Of a DNA stretch of 64,000 bases, positions 43,261-52,963 are shown piece by piece. The stretch covers positions 108,430 through 172,429 of the forward strand of contig CAWBBR010000020.1 in assembly GCA_963787045.1 (NCBI GenBank), written 5' to 3'. How positions within the stretch are numbered: the stretch's first letter is position 1; the number at the start of each line of letters is the position of its first letter. The notes beneath the pieces are model-generated. The model made no database searches. It worked only from the letters and a program-made list of their open reading frames with translations, and was not told where the DNA came from. Source of the DNA: DATJGR01 sp963787045 (GTDB lineage: Bacteria > Pseudomonadota > Gammaproteobacteria > Pseudomonadales > Azotimanducaceae). The position numbers were made by a program, and so were the translations under genes.

Positions 43261-46200
43261 CTACAAGTCGGAGGCGCGGAAGCTGACTTCCCGGCTGGCC
43301 AGTGATTCGGCCGATTCCAGCACTTCGGTCAACGCCATCTCGAAGCTCTGCACGAGCCCCAACAGGTTCTTGTCGTCGCCGTGTGCGAGCGCGAGTTCCA
43401 GGGCCTTCGACGCTTCCTTCAAGTCGGCGGCGCCGAAGCTGCCGGCGACGCCGTGCAGGTTGTGAGCGAGCCGTTCGCCGGCTTCCATGTTGTTTTCGGT
43501 CACCGCTTCGCGCATCCGTTGGCCGGCATCGCCGTAGTAGCGCCCGAAATCGCCCATCAGTTTCAGCATCAGTTTGACGTTGCCGTTGTGCCCTTTGATG
43601 GCATCGCCGATGTTGATGCCCGGCGTCCGCTGATTCACCAGGTCGGCGAGTTGTGCCGCGTCGGCGGCTTCCGCGGTTGCCGGATCGCCTGCGCGACGAC
43701 GCATCGGAGGCCCTTCGGCGGCCGCTGTGATGAGCAAGTTGTTCAGCGTCGACAGCAGCTCGTCGAAGTCGATCGGTTTCGTCACATATGCGTCGCAGCC
43801 CGCGGTCATCGCGGCGGAACGGCGTTCCGCCAGCGCGTCTGCGGAGACGGCGATGATCGGCATCGTCAGACCCGCTTCGCGAATCGTCCGTGTCGCGGTG
43901 AGTCCGTCGACCTCCGGCATGTGGATGTCCATCAGGATCGCGTCGTAACTTCGCTCCAGCGCGAGATCGATCGCGCGCCGGCCGGTTTCGGCGATGTCGA
44001 TCGTCGCGTCGCTGCGCTGCAGATATTCGAGCGCGAGCTGCTGGTTGATCGGATTGTCTTCGGCCAACAGGATGCGCCGGCCGCGCAGGATGTCGGCGCT
44101 GCGCGGGCGCGGTCGAACCTCTGCGGCGATCGTCACCCTCTTGATCGGACGCTGGAAGCGCGCGTCGAAGGCGAAGCAACTACCCTTGCCGACCTCGGAA
44201 CGAACCGAAATCGCGCCGCCCATCACGCCGACCAGGTTCTTGCAGATCGCGAGCCCGAGGCCGGTACCGCCGAAGCGCCGCGTCGTCGACGTCTCGGCCT
44301 GTTGAAACGATTCGAACAGCCGCGTGTGCTGCTCGGGGCTGATGCCGATGCCGGTATCGATCACCTGAACGCCCACTACGAGCAGGTCGTTCGCGACGCG
44401 CTGCAGTTGCGCATCGACGGTGACGCTACCGGTTTCGGTGAATTTGATGGCGTTGCCGATCAGATTGATCAACACCTGCTTCAGACGCAGCGAGTCGCCG
44501 ACGATGATGCCGTCCTGTGGGAACTCCGGGTTCTCGCCGGTGTGATCGACCACCGTGAAGTCGAGGTTCTTTTTCCGCACTTCGGTGCGGAACAAGCGTT
44601 CCACTTCGCGCAACGTATCGCCGAAGTTGAACGGTGCTTCCTCGAGCACCAGTTTGCCGGCTTCGATCTTCGAGAAGTCGAGCACGTCGTTGACGAGCGT
44701 GAGCAGCGATTCCGCGGCGTTGCGGATCGACGCGAGATACTCGCGTTGCTTGCGGTCGAGCTGCGTCTCGAGCGTCAGCCGCGAGAAACCGACGATCGCG
44801 TTCATCGGCGTGCGGATCTCGTGGCTCATGTTGGCGAGGAACTCGCTTTTCGCCAACGTCGCCGCTTCGGCGATCTGACGGCGTCTCTCCGCTTCGCCGC
44901 GTTCGATGCGCGCGCTGATGTCGATCACCGAACCGTCGATCACTTCGCCCTGGTTGGGGTCCTGGTTCACGCGCGCGTTCAGCGACATCCAGAACGTGCG
45001 GCCGTCGCGGCTCACGCCTTCGGCTTCGAATGCGACGGCGAGTCCGGTTTCGTCGAGCAGCGACATCAGTTCCTGCGCGCGGTCTTTCTTGAGGAACACC
45101 CGGTCGAGCAGATCGCGATAGTCGGCGAGCAACGCTTCGGTCGAGTCGAAACCGAGAATGCGCGCCAGCGTCGGATTGGCGCGAATCAGCACGCCTTCGC
45201 CGCTGATGCGGAACAGCCCTTCGTTGGCGCTGTCGTACAGCGTTCGATATTCGTCGCGCGTCGCCTGCAGGTCCGCATACAGCCGCGCGTTTTCGATCGA
45301 AATCGGCCGCCTGCGACGCGAGCAGACTCAACACTTCGACGCGCTGGGCGGTGAACACGCCGGTGAGCCAGCGGTGCTCGACGTACAACACGCCGATCGC
45401 TTCGTTGCGCGCGATGATCGGCAAGCCCATCACCGACAGCGGCTGGAAGTCCTTCACGTAGACGTCTTGCGTGAACACGTCTTCTTTCGTTGCGTCGGCG
45501 AGCACCAGCGCCTGGCGGGTGCGCGCGACGAATTGAATGATGCTCTGCGGAACCTCTTCGCAGTCTTCCAGCGCGATCGGCGGCGATAAGCGTCGCGTCG
45601 AACCGCCGTCCACCGATGCGATCGCTTCGACGTAGAGCCGCTCGTCGTGCGACAGCAGCATCGTCGCTTTCTGCGCGCCCGCGTGTTCGAGCGCGAGGCG
45701 CAGCAGCTTGATCAACACCCGGTCCAGCACGATTTCACCGGAAATCGTCTGCGCCGCTTTCAACACCGTGGTCGTGTCGAGCAGGCGCTGACCGATCTCG
45801 TGGCTTTCGTTCGTGCCGCTGACGCTCGCGAAATCGCGCACGGTGAGGTCGACGAGATCGCCGACGCTCCACGCGCCGGAATCGGGACGCGACAAGCGGT
45901 GGTCGCCGATGTACGACTGGAATTCGCGTTCGAGCTGGTTGCCTTTCGACAGCGCGCCCCAGCGCAGGTACGCCTGATACGCGTTGCGCATGAACAGTCG
46001 CGCGAAGTCGGTGCGCGCCGATTTGTGGCATAGCCGCGCCGCGAGTTCGTACGCGATCGCTTCGTCGTTGGCGAGGCCGAGGCGGCGCGCGGTATGCGCA
46101 GCGGACTCGTAGCGCTCGAGCGCCGCGGTCGTCTGACCGCGCGCCCACGCAATTTCGGCTTCGATGATCGCGACTTTCGGTATCGCGGTCTGGCAACCGT

Positions 46201-49200
46201 AGCGTTCCCAGCGCTGCAGCACCGCCAGCGGTTCGCGCACCATGCGAATCGCGTCGCTGCCGCCGGTGCGCATCGTGGTCAAGGCATCGGCGAACGTGAA
46301 CCACACGGTCATCGGCGATCCGGTCAGGCGGCCGATATAACGGCGCGCCTCGATGAGCACGTTGGAGGCGCCCTGATAGTCGTTGAACAGCACGGCGAAG
46401 TACGCGCGCAGCGTATAGATGTACGCGAGCGCGGCCTGGTCGTCGGGATTCTCGAACTGCGCGTCGTCCGAGCCTTCATGTGAGTCGCCGTGACCGAGGA
46501 GGCTCGCCAGCACCTGCTGAATGAAGCGCGCAATGTTCACCGCGGTGACGTGCTTCAACGGCGTTACGTCGGCAAGACGCGCCGCGAGCTCGCGCGACAG
46601 CGACGCCAGCTCCATCCCGCGCGCGAGCGCGTTCGTGGCATAGAACACGATGGCGACCAGGGCGAATTCGTAGTCGTGCGCCGCGATGCTGCGGCGGGTG
46701 TTTTCGGTGAGCGGCGACAGCGTCTGGTCCATCGAGCCGGTCCAGTGGTCGACCAGACCCGAGAGCAGCGTCAGCGATCGCGTGGAGAACTTGTCGTCCG
46801 CGAAACGGTGCGCGAGTTGCCGCGCGGTGGTCGCGAGTGCCTTCGCTTTCTCGACCTTGTCGATCGCGATGTGGCGCACCGCTTCGGACGCGAACGCGAA
46901 CGCCACCTCCGCGCTGTAACCAACCGTGTGTGCGCGAATGATGATGTCTTGCGCCAGGCGCGATTGCCGGCCGCCGACGTGGTAGCCGGCGTGCACCAGC
47001 TGCGCTTCGAGCCGGAATACCTGTTTCAAGCGGCCGTCGGTGAGCAGTGGAACGTCGGCCGGCAACGGCCGCGTCGCGCGCATGAATGCGATGCCCCAGC
47101 GCGGCGACAGCACCTGGTGTTCGAGCTGCGTAAGGCTCGATTCGGCGAGGTCGATCGCGGTATTGAGTTCGTTCTGAGCCAGCGCTGCGCGAACGCGCAT
47201 CTCGGTCAACGCGCTGCTGTTGCCCACCTGCTGATAGTCGGCCCGAGCGAACACGCGGGTGAGCTGCTCGAAGTCGCCGCACAGGAACGCCGCTTCGCCG
47301 GCGCATTCGATGAGTGCCTGGACCAGTTGCGCGTGATCCGCTTCGGGCGGCTGACGCGGATTCAACGGAAACAGCGCGAGTCCGCTGCGGCAGTACTTGA
47401 ACGCAGGCTGAAACTCGCCGTCGACCAGTGCTTCGCGCGCGGCCAGCAGGTTGTAGTGTGCGATGGCGTTGCGCCGCGCCGCATTCGTGTCGAATGGACC
47501 GCCCGCGGCGTTGAACTGATCCGCGATGCGCTTCGCCGACGTGCCGGCCGTGTCGGTGTGAATCAGCGCATCGGCGATCACGAGGTGAATGTCGAGCTTG
47601 CGCGCGTCGTCGATGCGCTGATAGATCAGCGAGCGGACGCGCGGATGCGCGAACTGGTAGCGCATGCCGCGCTCCTGGTCCTCCCGCAATCCGCCGATCA
47701 GGCCTTCGCCAACGGCTTTGCGCAGGTGCCCGGCGATGGTCTGCGGCGACTCGGAGGAAACGGTTGCAATGAGAGCGGCGTCGAAGCTGTCTCCCACGCA
47801 GGCGCCGATCTCCATCGCCTCCAGCGTTTCGGCCGGCAGCTTTTCGAGCTGGCGCTCGATGCGCTCGCGCGTGTTGTCGGAGAAGAAATGCGCCCGGACC
47901 TGCTCGAGGTCCCACGTCCACTGGTTGTGGAGCGCATCGTAGAACAGCGCGTTCTGATCGTGCAGTTCGAACAGCAGTTCGAGGACGTGCGACGGCACGC
48001 CGTCGGTCTTGCCGTGGATTTCCGCGGCGAGTTCGCGCACGCGCGCTTCGGACTGCGACAGCAGGTCGGCCAGTAACGAGCGCAGGTGACCCTTGTCGAG
48101 CGCGGTCAATACGATGTCGGTGGTCTTGCCGGCGATGCGCGCGTCTTTGAACTCGCGCAGATCGCCGTCTTCCGCCGTCATCAACACCAGCAGATGGCGG
48201 CCGTGCAGCGCCACCGACAGCAGTTCCGCGACCGTGTCGGGGTCGAGGCGGTCGGCCTGCTCGACGGCGAGCGCGACCGGCAACGGACTGAACGCGCGCA
48301 GCAGCGCCCGCAGCAGGTGTTCTTCGGCGCGACCGTAGAGCGTCGCATCATCGGTGCCGTCGATGTCGATGATCGCCGCGAGATCCGGCACCAGTGCGAC
48401 GAGCGCCCCGGGATTGTCGTTGGTGAGACGCTTCAATCGGGCGATGAACGCCTCGACGTCGGCGCTCGGCCGCGACAGCAGTTGCCGCACCAGCGCCGCG
48501 GCGAGTTCGCGCAGCAGTTCGAGGCCGCTGCCGAATTGATCCGCGGTCGGTCGAACGCGCGCCGCGAGGCCGTGCCGTTCGGCGATGCTGCTCAACGCGA
48601 AATCGATGAACGCGCCTTTGCCGATGCCGGGTCCGCCGAGGATGCGCGCGATCGCGACTTCGCCGCGGGTCGCGCGATCGAGCAGCGTGTTGAGCGTTTT
48701 GACCTGATCGTCGCGGCCGTACAGGCGCTTCGGAATCGACAATTGCCCGCGCGCGTCGGTGCGGCCGAGCGCGAAGCTCTCGGTGTCGGCGTGGCTCGCC
48801 CACAGCTCGTAGCCTTCCTCGAGGTCGGCGCGCACGGCTGCGGCGCTCTGGTAGCGGTCTTCCGGTTGTTTCGCGAGCAGCTTCTGCACGATGTCGGAAA
48901 GCCACTGCGGCAACGTCGGGTTCACTTCCTTCACCGGCGTTGCGAGGCGCGCGATGTGGAAGTGGATCAGTTCGAGCGGATCGCTGTTCGTGAACGGCGG
49001 CGAGCCGGTGAACAATTCGTACAGCGTCGCGCCGAGCGAATACAGATCGGTTCGATAATCGACTACGCGATTCACGCGGCCGGTCTGTTCCGGAGAGATG
49101 TACGGCAACGTGCCGGTCAGATGCGCGATCGCGGTCGCATCGGGATACTCTCGCGGCGCGAGAGTGGCGAGCCCGAAATCGATCAAGCGCACGAGTTCCG

Positions 49201-49603
49201 CTTCGGGATTACAGACCACGTTCGCCGGGTTGATGTCGCGATGGATCACGCCTTCGTCGTGGATCGACTGCAGCGCCTGACAGAGTTGAATCGAAATCGC
49301 GAGCTTCTGCTCGAACGTCAGGTTGCCCTGGCGGATCAGTTCGCGCAGCGCGTTCGCGTGCACGTCTTCGAACAGGATGCGACTGTCGTGCTCGGTCAAC
49401 TCCAGCGCGCGTACGACGTACGGGCTGGTCAGCGACTGGTTTACGGCGAATTCGTGGTGGTAGCGGGCGACTGCGCTGGGACCGGCGGCGGACGGCTTCA
49501 GCGTCTTGATGATGACCGGTCGATCACCCAGCCGCCCGCGATGCACGAGCGTGCTGGCGCTCTCGTAGATGCGCTTCTCAATGTCTAACTCGAATTCAGC
49601 CAT
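43261..49603 (-). CDS. Ser/Thr kinase-AAA ATPase-GAF-PAS-histidine kinase-receiver-Hpt protein, one-base frameshift
   Basis: A giant cytoplasmic signalling protein of about 2,113 residues if one base is removed at about 45304-45308. Order: protein kinase domain (1-270, HRDINPANVV, DFGLATLA), AAA-type ATPase (GGPGIGKG near 320), helical/TPR-like region (about 600-1200), GAF (about 1275-1430), PAS (about 1445-1555), HisKA (ANMSHEIRTPMNA near 1590), HATPase (GNAIKFTETG, FGGTGLGLAI), receiver (phospho-Asp in LMDIHMPEVDG) and Hpt (LAHNLHGVAGSFGA near 2045). The first frame runs QAADFDRK where ISIENARLYADLQ is expected and is found in the other frame. It follows the response-regulator gene by 56 bases. 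Such proteins link Ser/Thr phosphorylation to a phosphorelay. Confidence 0.85.
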
Positions 49604-49659
49604 GGGCGGTGAGCTTGGCTCCGCCGGTGAAGTCAGTCGAGGACGGAGCGCCGCTTAAG

Positions 49660-50367
49660 TTACACGACCTCGGGCGTGAACAGATAGCCGGTGCCGTGGA
49701 TCGTCGTAATGATCTTGGCGGTGGCTGCCCGCTCGCCGAGCTTCTTGCGCAATTGGCCGACCAGCACGTCGATGTATCGGTCGTCCGGAAACCACTCGCG
49801 GTTGCGGATGCGGTTCATGATCTGGTCGCGGTTCATCACCTCGCCGGCCTTTTCCATGAACGACAGCAACAGCTGATATTCGCCGGCCGAAAGCTGGTTC
49901 GACTCGCCTTCAGGCGACGTCAGTTCGCGCTTGTTCAGGTCGAGCGTCCAACCGGCGAACTTGCGGATGTGATTCTTGCGGCGTTGCCGCTGCTGAATGT
50001 GCACGCGGCGGATCAGGTTGCGCGCGCGGCTCAGCAGTTCGCGCGGATCGAACGGCTTCGTCACGTAGTCGTCGGCGCCGCTTTCGAGGCCGAGGATGCG
50101 ATCGATCTGTTCCTGCTTGCTCGTCACCAGGATGATGCCGATGTCGGAGTGCGCGCGAATTTCGCGCGTCAGCGTCAGGCCGTCTTTGCCGGGCAGCTTG
50201 ATGTCGAGCAGAACGAGAATGACGTTCGTGTCGTTGACGAGCCCAACGACTTCGTCGCCGTTACCGGTGGACGAGACCTTGAAGCCCTCGTCGTTGAAGT
50301 AGGAGACGAGTTGTTCGCGGGTGATGGGTTCGTCTTCGACGACGAGAATGTGTTCCTGTTCGGCCAT
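49660..50367 (-). CDS. OmpR/TorR-family response regulator
   Basis: A 235-residue regulator. The receiver (HILVVEDEPITREQLVSYF; phospho-Asp in VLLDIKLPGKDG; DDYVTKPFDP) spans residues 1-120, and the winged-helix DNA-binding domain 130-235 (RYIDVLVGQLRKKLGE, TIHGTGYLFTP). Wording in the receiver is closest to TorR/ArcA-type proteins. Met at 50367 is the start; the frame extends to 50499 but those residues are not receiver-like. It lies directly upstream of the hybrid kinase and is a plausible recipient of its Hpt phosphate. A 15-bp direct repeat lies 36 bases upstream. Confidence 0.9.
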   Translation of the reverse strand: MAEQEHILVVEDEPITREQLVSYFNDEGFKVSSTGNGDEVVGLVNDTNVILVLLDIKLPGKDGLTLTREIRAHSDIGIILVTSKQEQIDRILGLESGADDYVTKPFDPRELLSRARNLIRRVHIQQRQRRKNHIRKFAGWTLDLNKRELTSPEGESNQLSAGEYQLLLSFMEKAGEVMNRDQIMNRIRNREWFPDDRYIDVLVGQLRKKLGERAATAKIITTIHGTGYLFTPEVV

Positions 50368-50403
50368 GGTTCCTATCCTGTTGGCATGCCGATGTGGCGC
50401 GGT

Positions 50404-50435
50404 CCATTGAGCGAAGCATTCCATTGAGCGAAGCA
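50404..50435. repeat. Direct repeat upstream of the response-regulator gene
   Basis: CCATTGAGCGAAGCA occurs at 50404-50418 and again at 50421-50435 (two-base spacer TT, 17-base period) in the divergent space between the regulator and the YheU-like gene. OmpR-family proteins bind direct repeats, so autoregulation is conceivable; a recent duplication is the alternative. Confidence 0.7.
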
Positions 50436-50524
50436 CGCTGTCCTGGCCGCGTCGCGCAATGGGATCAAAGCCGGTATGGTACTGAAATGCAACGCGCAAG
50501 TACCGTAGTTGCGGTCGCCGTCAC

Positions 50525-50750
50525 GTGACCGCTGGGCAAATCATCAATATTCCCGTTGAAGCGCTCTCCGAGGACGCGTTGCTCGGCGTGATCGACGACT
50601 ACGTGAATCGCGAAGGCACCGACTACGGTCATCGCGATTTCGATCTCGAACAAAAGCGCGAAGCCGTGCGGCGACACCTCGCGAGCGGACGCGCGTCTGA
50701 TCACGTACGACCCGCGCACGCAGACCACCACGATCGTCCTCAAGTCCTAA
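50525..50750 (+). CDS. YheU (UPF0270) family protein, one-base frameshift
   Basis: The N-terminal part from GTG 50525 (IINIPVEALSEDALLGVIDDY, then NREGTDYGHRDFDLEQK and VRRHLASGRA) is a clear match to the small UPF0270/YheU family of gammaproteobacteria. At about 50695 the frame runs on as RASDHVRPAHA, but the expected ending LITYDPRTQTTTIVLKS is present in the next frame up to TAA 50748-50750. One extra base restores a protein of about 75 residues, the usual family size. Function unknown. Divergent from the response regulator. Confidence 0.7.
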
Positions 50751-51194
50751 CACGCACTGTCTGTCCGTGCGCATTGCGCGCTCGCGCAACGCCGGTTCAT
50801 TGACGTCGGATTGACGCATCGCGTCATGTTCACGCCGTTGCGCGGCAGCGGCACCCGCCGCGTTGCGTCGCCGTCAGATCGTTGACGTCGTCGCGATGCC
50901 GCCTTCGATGTCGGCTATCCCCTTGTTTTGTATCGCATGTCGCGCGATGTGCGCCATGTCGTTGACGGCATGGCACGGCGCTTGCGCCGGGATATCGCCA
51001 TAACTGGATCGTCGGGGACCACGACGCCGCATCCGGCGTCAGAAAAACGTAATGGAAAGGCCCCGAGCGCACTTCGTGCAACGCCGTGTGACCGCGGTCA
51101 CGTCAACAAACCGGCGAAGCGGACCTTGTTAACGGATTTCCCAGCAGTGCTCGCTAACGTATTGATTGGCTTAGGGATGAATTGGGAACCGGAC
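50751..51194. other. Upstream region of the surface-protein cluster
   Basis: About 445 bases with no convincing gene, although one frame stays open through it into the first cluster gene. It contains the CRP-type palindrome at 51087-51102. The long leader space suggests regulated expression; no clear sigma-70 promoter was found by eye. Confidence 0.5.
51087..51102. promoter_or_regulatory. CRP-family-type operator
   Basis: TGTGA-CCGCGG-TCACG matches the CRP core TGTGA-N6-TCACA at 9 of 10 positions and sits inside a perfect 14-bp palindrome (51088-51101), 93 bases before the first cluster gene. CRP or its c-di-GMP-responsive relative Clp would be candidates. Confidence 0.5.
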
Positions 51195-52313
51195 ATGGAT
51201 TTCCTCGCGTGCACTCGGGTCCACGTTCGCCGCCGAATTGGCGCGGTCGTGCGTTCCGGTGCGGCGCTCGCGTTGCTCGTGTGGAGCGCTTCGGCGGTGG
51301 CACTCGGTACGGGCGCCGGCGCGCGCATCGACAGCGCGGCGCAGATGACATTCGACGTCGCAGGCGTGGCGCAACCGGGTGTCACGAGCAATACGGTGAC
51401 CGTCGCGGTCGACGAAGTGCTCGATGCGGTGGTGGTCGATCAGGACGCGGCGCCGGTGTCCGTTGCGAGCGGTGCGACCGGCGCGTGGCTCTCGTTCAGC
51501 GTGACGAACACCGGCAACGGCAGTGAGCCGTTTCGTCTCGCGGTGGATTCCGCGATCAGCGGCGACGACTTCGATCCGACCAGCCCGGCCATCTATGTCG
51601 AGACGAACGGCACGCCCGGTCTGCAGATCGGCGCTGGCGGAGATACGCCGTATGCGGTCGGATCTAACGATCCCGTGCTGGTGCGCGACACCAGCGTTTC
51701 CATCTACGTCGCGTCGAACATTCCCGTCGGATTGGCACAGGGCTCGGCTGGCCGCATCTCGCTGCGCGCGGTGCCGCGTACCGTGGTTACGGCAACCGGC
51801 ACCGACGATCCGGCGAATGCGGCGTTTCCATCGCCGGGTGCTGCGTATCCCGGCGCGGGCGATCCAGCGCTGGGCGGCGGCAACGTGGTCGCGGTGGTCG
51901 GCTCGACGTTCGCGAGCGGCGCACTGCGTTTGCGCGCGGAGGGCGCGTACCGCGTCGACGCCGCCGTCGTAACGCTAAACAAAGTCGTCACGTCGGTCAC
52001 CGATCCGACGGGCGGAGCACGACTGGTGCCCGGCGCGGTCGTGCATTACCGGATCGACGTCGGCGTGGCCGGAAGCAATACCGCGCAGGGTCTCGTCGTT
52101 CGCGATCCGTTGCCGGCCGATCTCGCTTACGTGGCCGCGAGCCTCGCGGTCTCCCCACTTCCACCCGGACAGCAGGCCGACGACGACTTCGCGCCGGCCG
52201 GTTCGGACGACACGGGTTTCGACGGTTCCAGCAACACCGTCGTGGTGACGCTCGGCGACGTCGTCGGAGGCGGCGCACCGGTCGTCATCTCATTCAACGC
52301 AACCATCAGGTAG
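51195..52313 (+). CDS. Secreted DUF11-type surface protein, cluster gene 1
   Basis: A 372-residue exported protein with a signal peptide (basic RVHVRRRIGAVVRSG, hydrophobic core, AVA cleavage near residue 36). The mature N-terminus (GAGARIDSAAQMTFDVAGVAQ) begins a module shared with cluster genes 3 and 4. The middle has beta-rich segments such as LSFSVTNTGNGSEPF. The last 120 residues form a DUF11-like domain (VVHYRIDVGVAGSNTAQGLVVRDPLPADLAY). DUF11 modules are Ig-like extracellular repeats. ATG 51195 is chosen for the signal peptide; 51177 is possible. Gene 2 follows after 16 bases. Confidence 0.75.
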   Translation: MDFLACTRVHVRRRIGAVVRSGAALALLVWSASAVALGTGAGARIDSAAQMTFDVAGVAQPGVTSNTVTVAVDEVLDAVVVDQDAAPVSVASGATGAWLSFSVTNTGNGSEPFRLAVDSAISGDDFDPTSPAIYVETNGTPGLQIGAGGDTPYAVGSNDPVLVRDTSVSIYVASNIPVGLAQGSAGRISLRAVPRTVVTATGTDDPANAAFPSPGAAYPGAGDPALGGGNVVAVVGSTFASGALRLRAEGAYRVDAAVVTLNKVVTSVTDPTGGARLVPGAVVHYRIDVGVAGSNTAQGLVVRDPLPADLAYVAASLAVSPLPPGQQADDDFAPAGSDDTGFDGSSNTVVVTLGDVVGGGAPVVISFNATIR

Positions 52314-52329
52314 TTCCCAGGAGAAAGTC

Positions 52330-52821
52330 ATGAACGTAGCAATCAGAACCTTGAAATTCGCAGCGCTGTTGGCGTGCGTCGGCTGGATCGCGCCGGCGTT
52401 GGCCGACGTGAAGCTGACCACCACCGTGCAGAAGATGGAGCGCGTGGCAGCGCCCGACGGTTCCGTCGGTTCGCGGCTCGTGCCCGCGGAGAAGGTCATT
52501 CCCGGCGACGACGTGCATTACACGATCACGTTCGTCAACGAAGGCAAGGCTGCGGCGGATGCCGGCTCGGTCGTCATCACGAATCCGGTTCCGGAAAACA
52601 CGCAATACATCGCCGATTCGGCGTTCGGCTCCGGCACCTCGGTCCAGTTTTCGGTCGACGGCGGCAAGACTTTCCATCCTGCCAACGAACTCACCGTGGT
52701 GCGCGACGGCGTGAAAGTTCCGGCGACGCCTTCGGACTACACGACGATCCGCTGGGTCTTCACGCCCGCGCTCGCGCCGGCCGCACAGAGTTACGTCTCG
52801 TTCAACGCGCGGTTGCAGTAG
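52330..52821 (+). CDS. Small secreted DUF11-type protein, cluster gene 2
   Basis: A 163-residue exported protein: signal peptide (MNVAIRTLKFAALLACVGWIAPALA) and essentially a single DUF11-like domain (VIPGDDVHYTITFVNEGKAAADAGSVVITNPVPENTQYI). ADSAFGSGTSVQFSVDGGKTF and FTPALAPAAQSYVSFNARL complete the Ig-like fold. AGGAGA is 7 bases before the ATG. It sits between gene 1 and a hairpin that precedes gene 3, so it probably shares the transcript of gene 1. It resembles the C-terminal domain of gene 1 (both end ...SFNA.(I/L)(R/Q)), suggesting a common partner. Confidence 0.75.
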   Translation: MNVAIRTLKFAALLACVGWIAPALADVKLTTTVQKMERVAAPDGSVGSRLVPAEKVIPGDDVHYTITFVNEGKAAADAGSVVITNPVPENTQYIADSAFGSGTSVQFSVDGGKTFHPANELTVVRDGVKVPATPSDYTTIRWVFTPALAPAAQSYVSFNARLQ

Positions 52822-52853
52822 CACTCCTATGCACTCGACCGCTCACCGTGTTG

Positions 52854-52890
52854 CGAAACACGGGCCCGGGTTCCCGGGCGCCGCGTTTCG
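52854..52890 (+). other. Intercistronic hairpin between cluster genes 2 and 3
   Basis: Outer CGAAAC (52854-52859) pairs with GTTTCG (52885-52890) and inner GCCCGG with CCGGGC around GTTC. There is no U tract. In such a position a stable stem usually acts as an RNA processing or stability element, or partial terminator, allowing different expression of the next gene. Confidence 0.5.
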
Positions 52891-52963
52891 AAACGTTTGC
52901 CGCGCTGCTGCGCGGCGAACTCGTCATCAGAGGTCTCCGACCTTTCTTAGAGGAAAAAATGTC

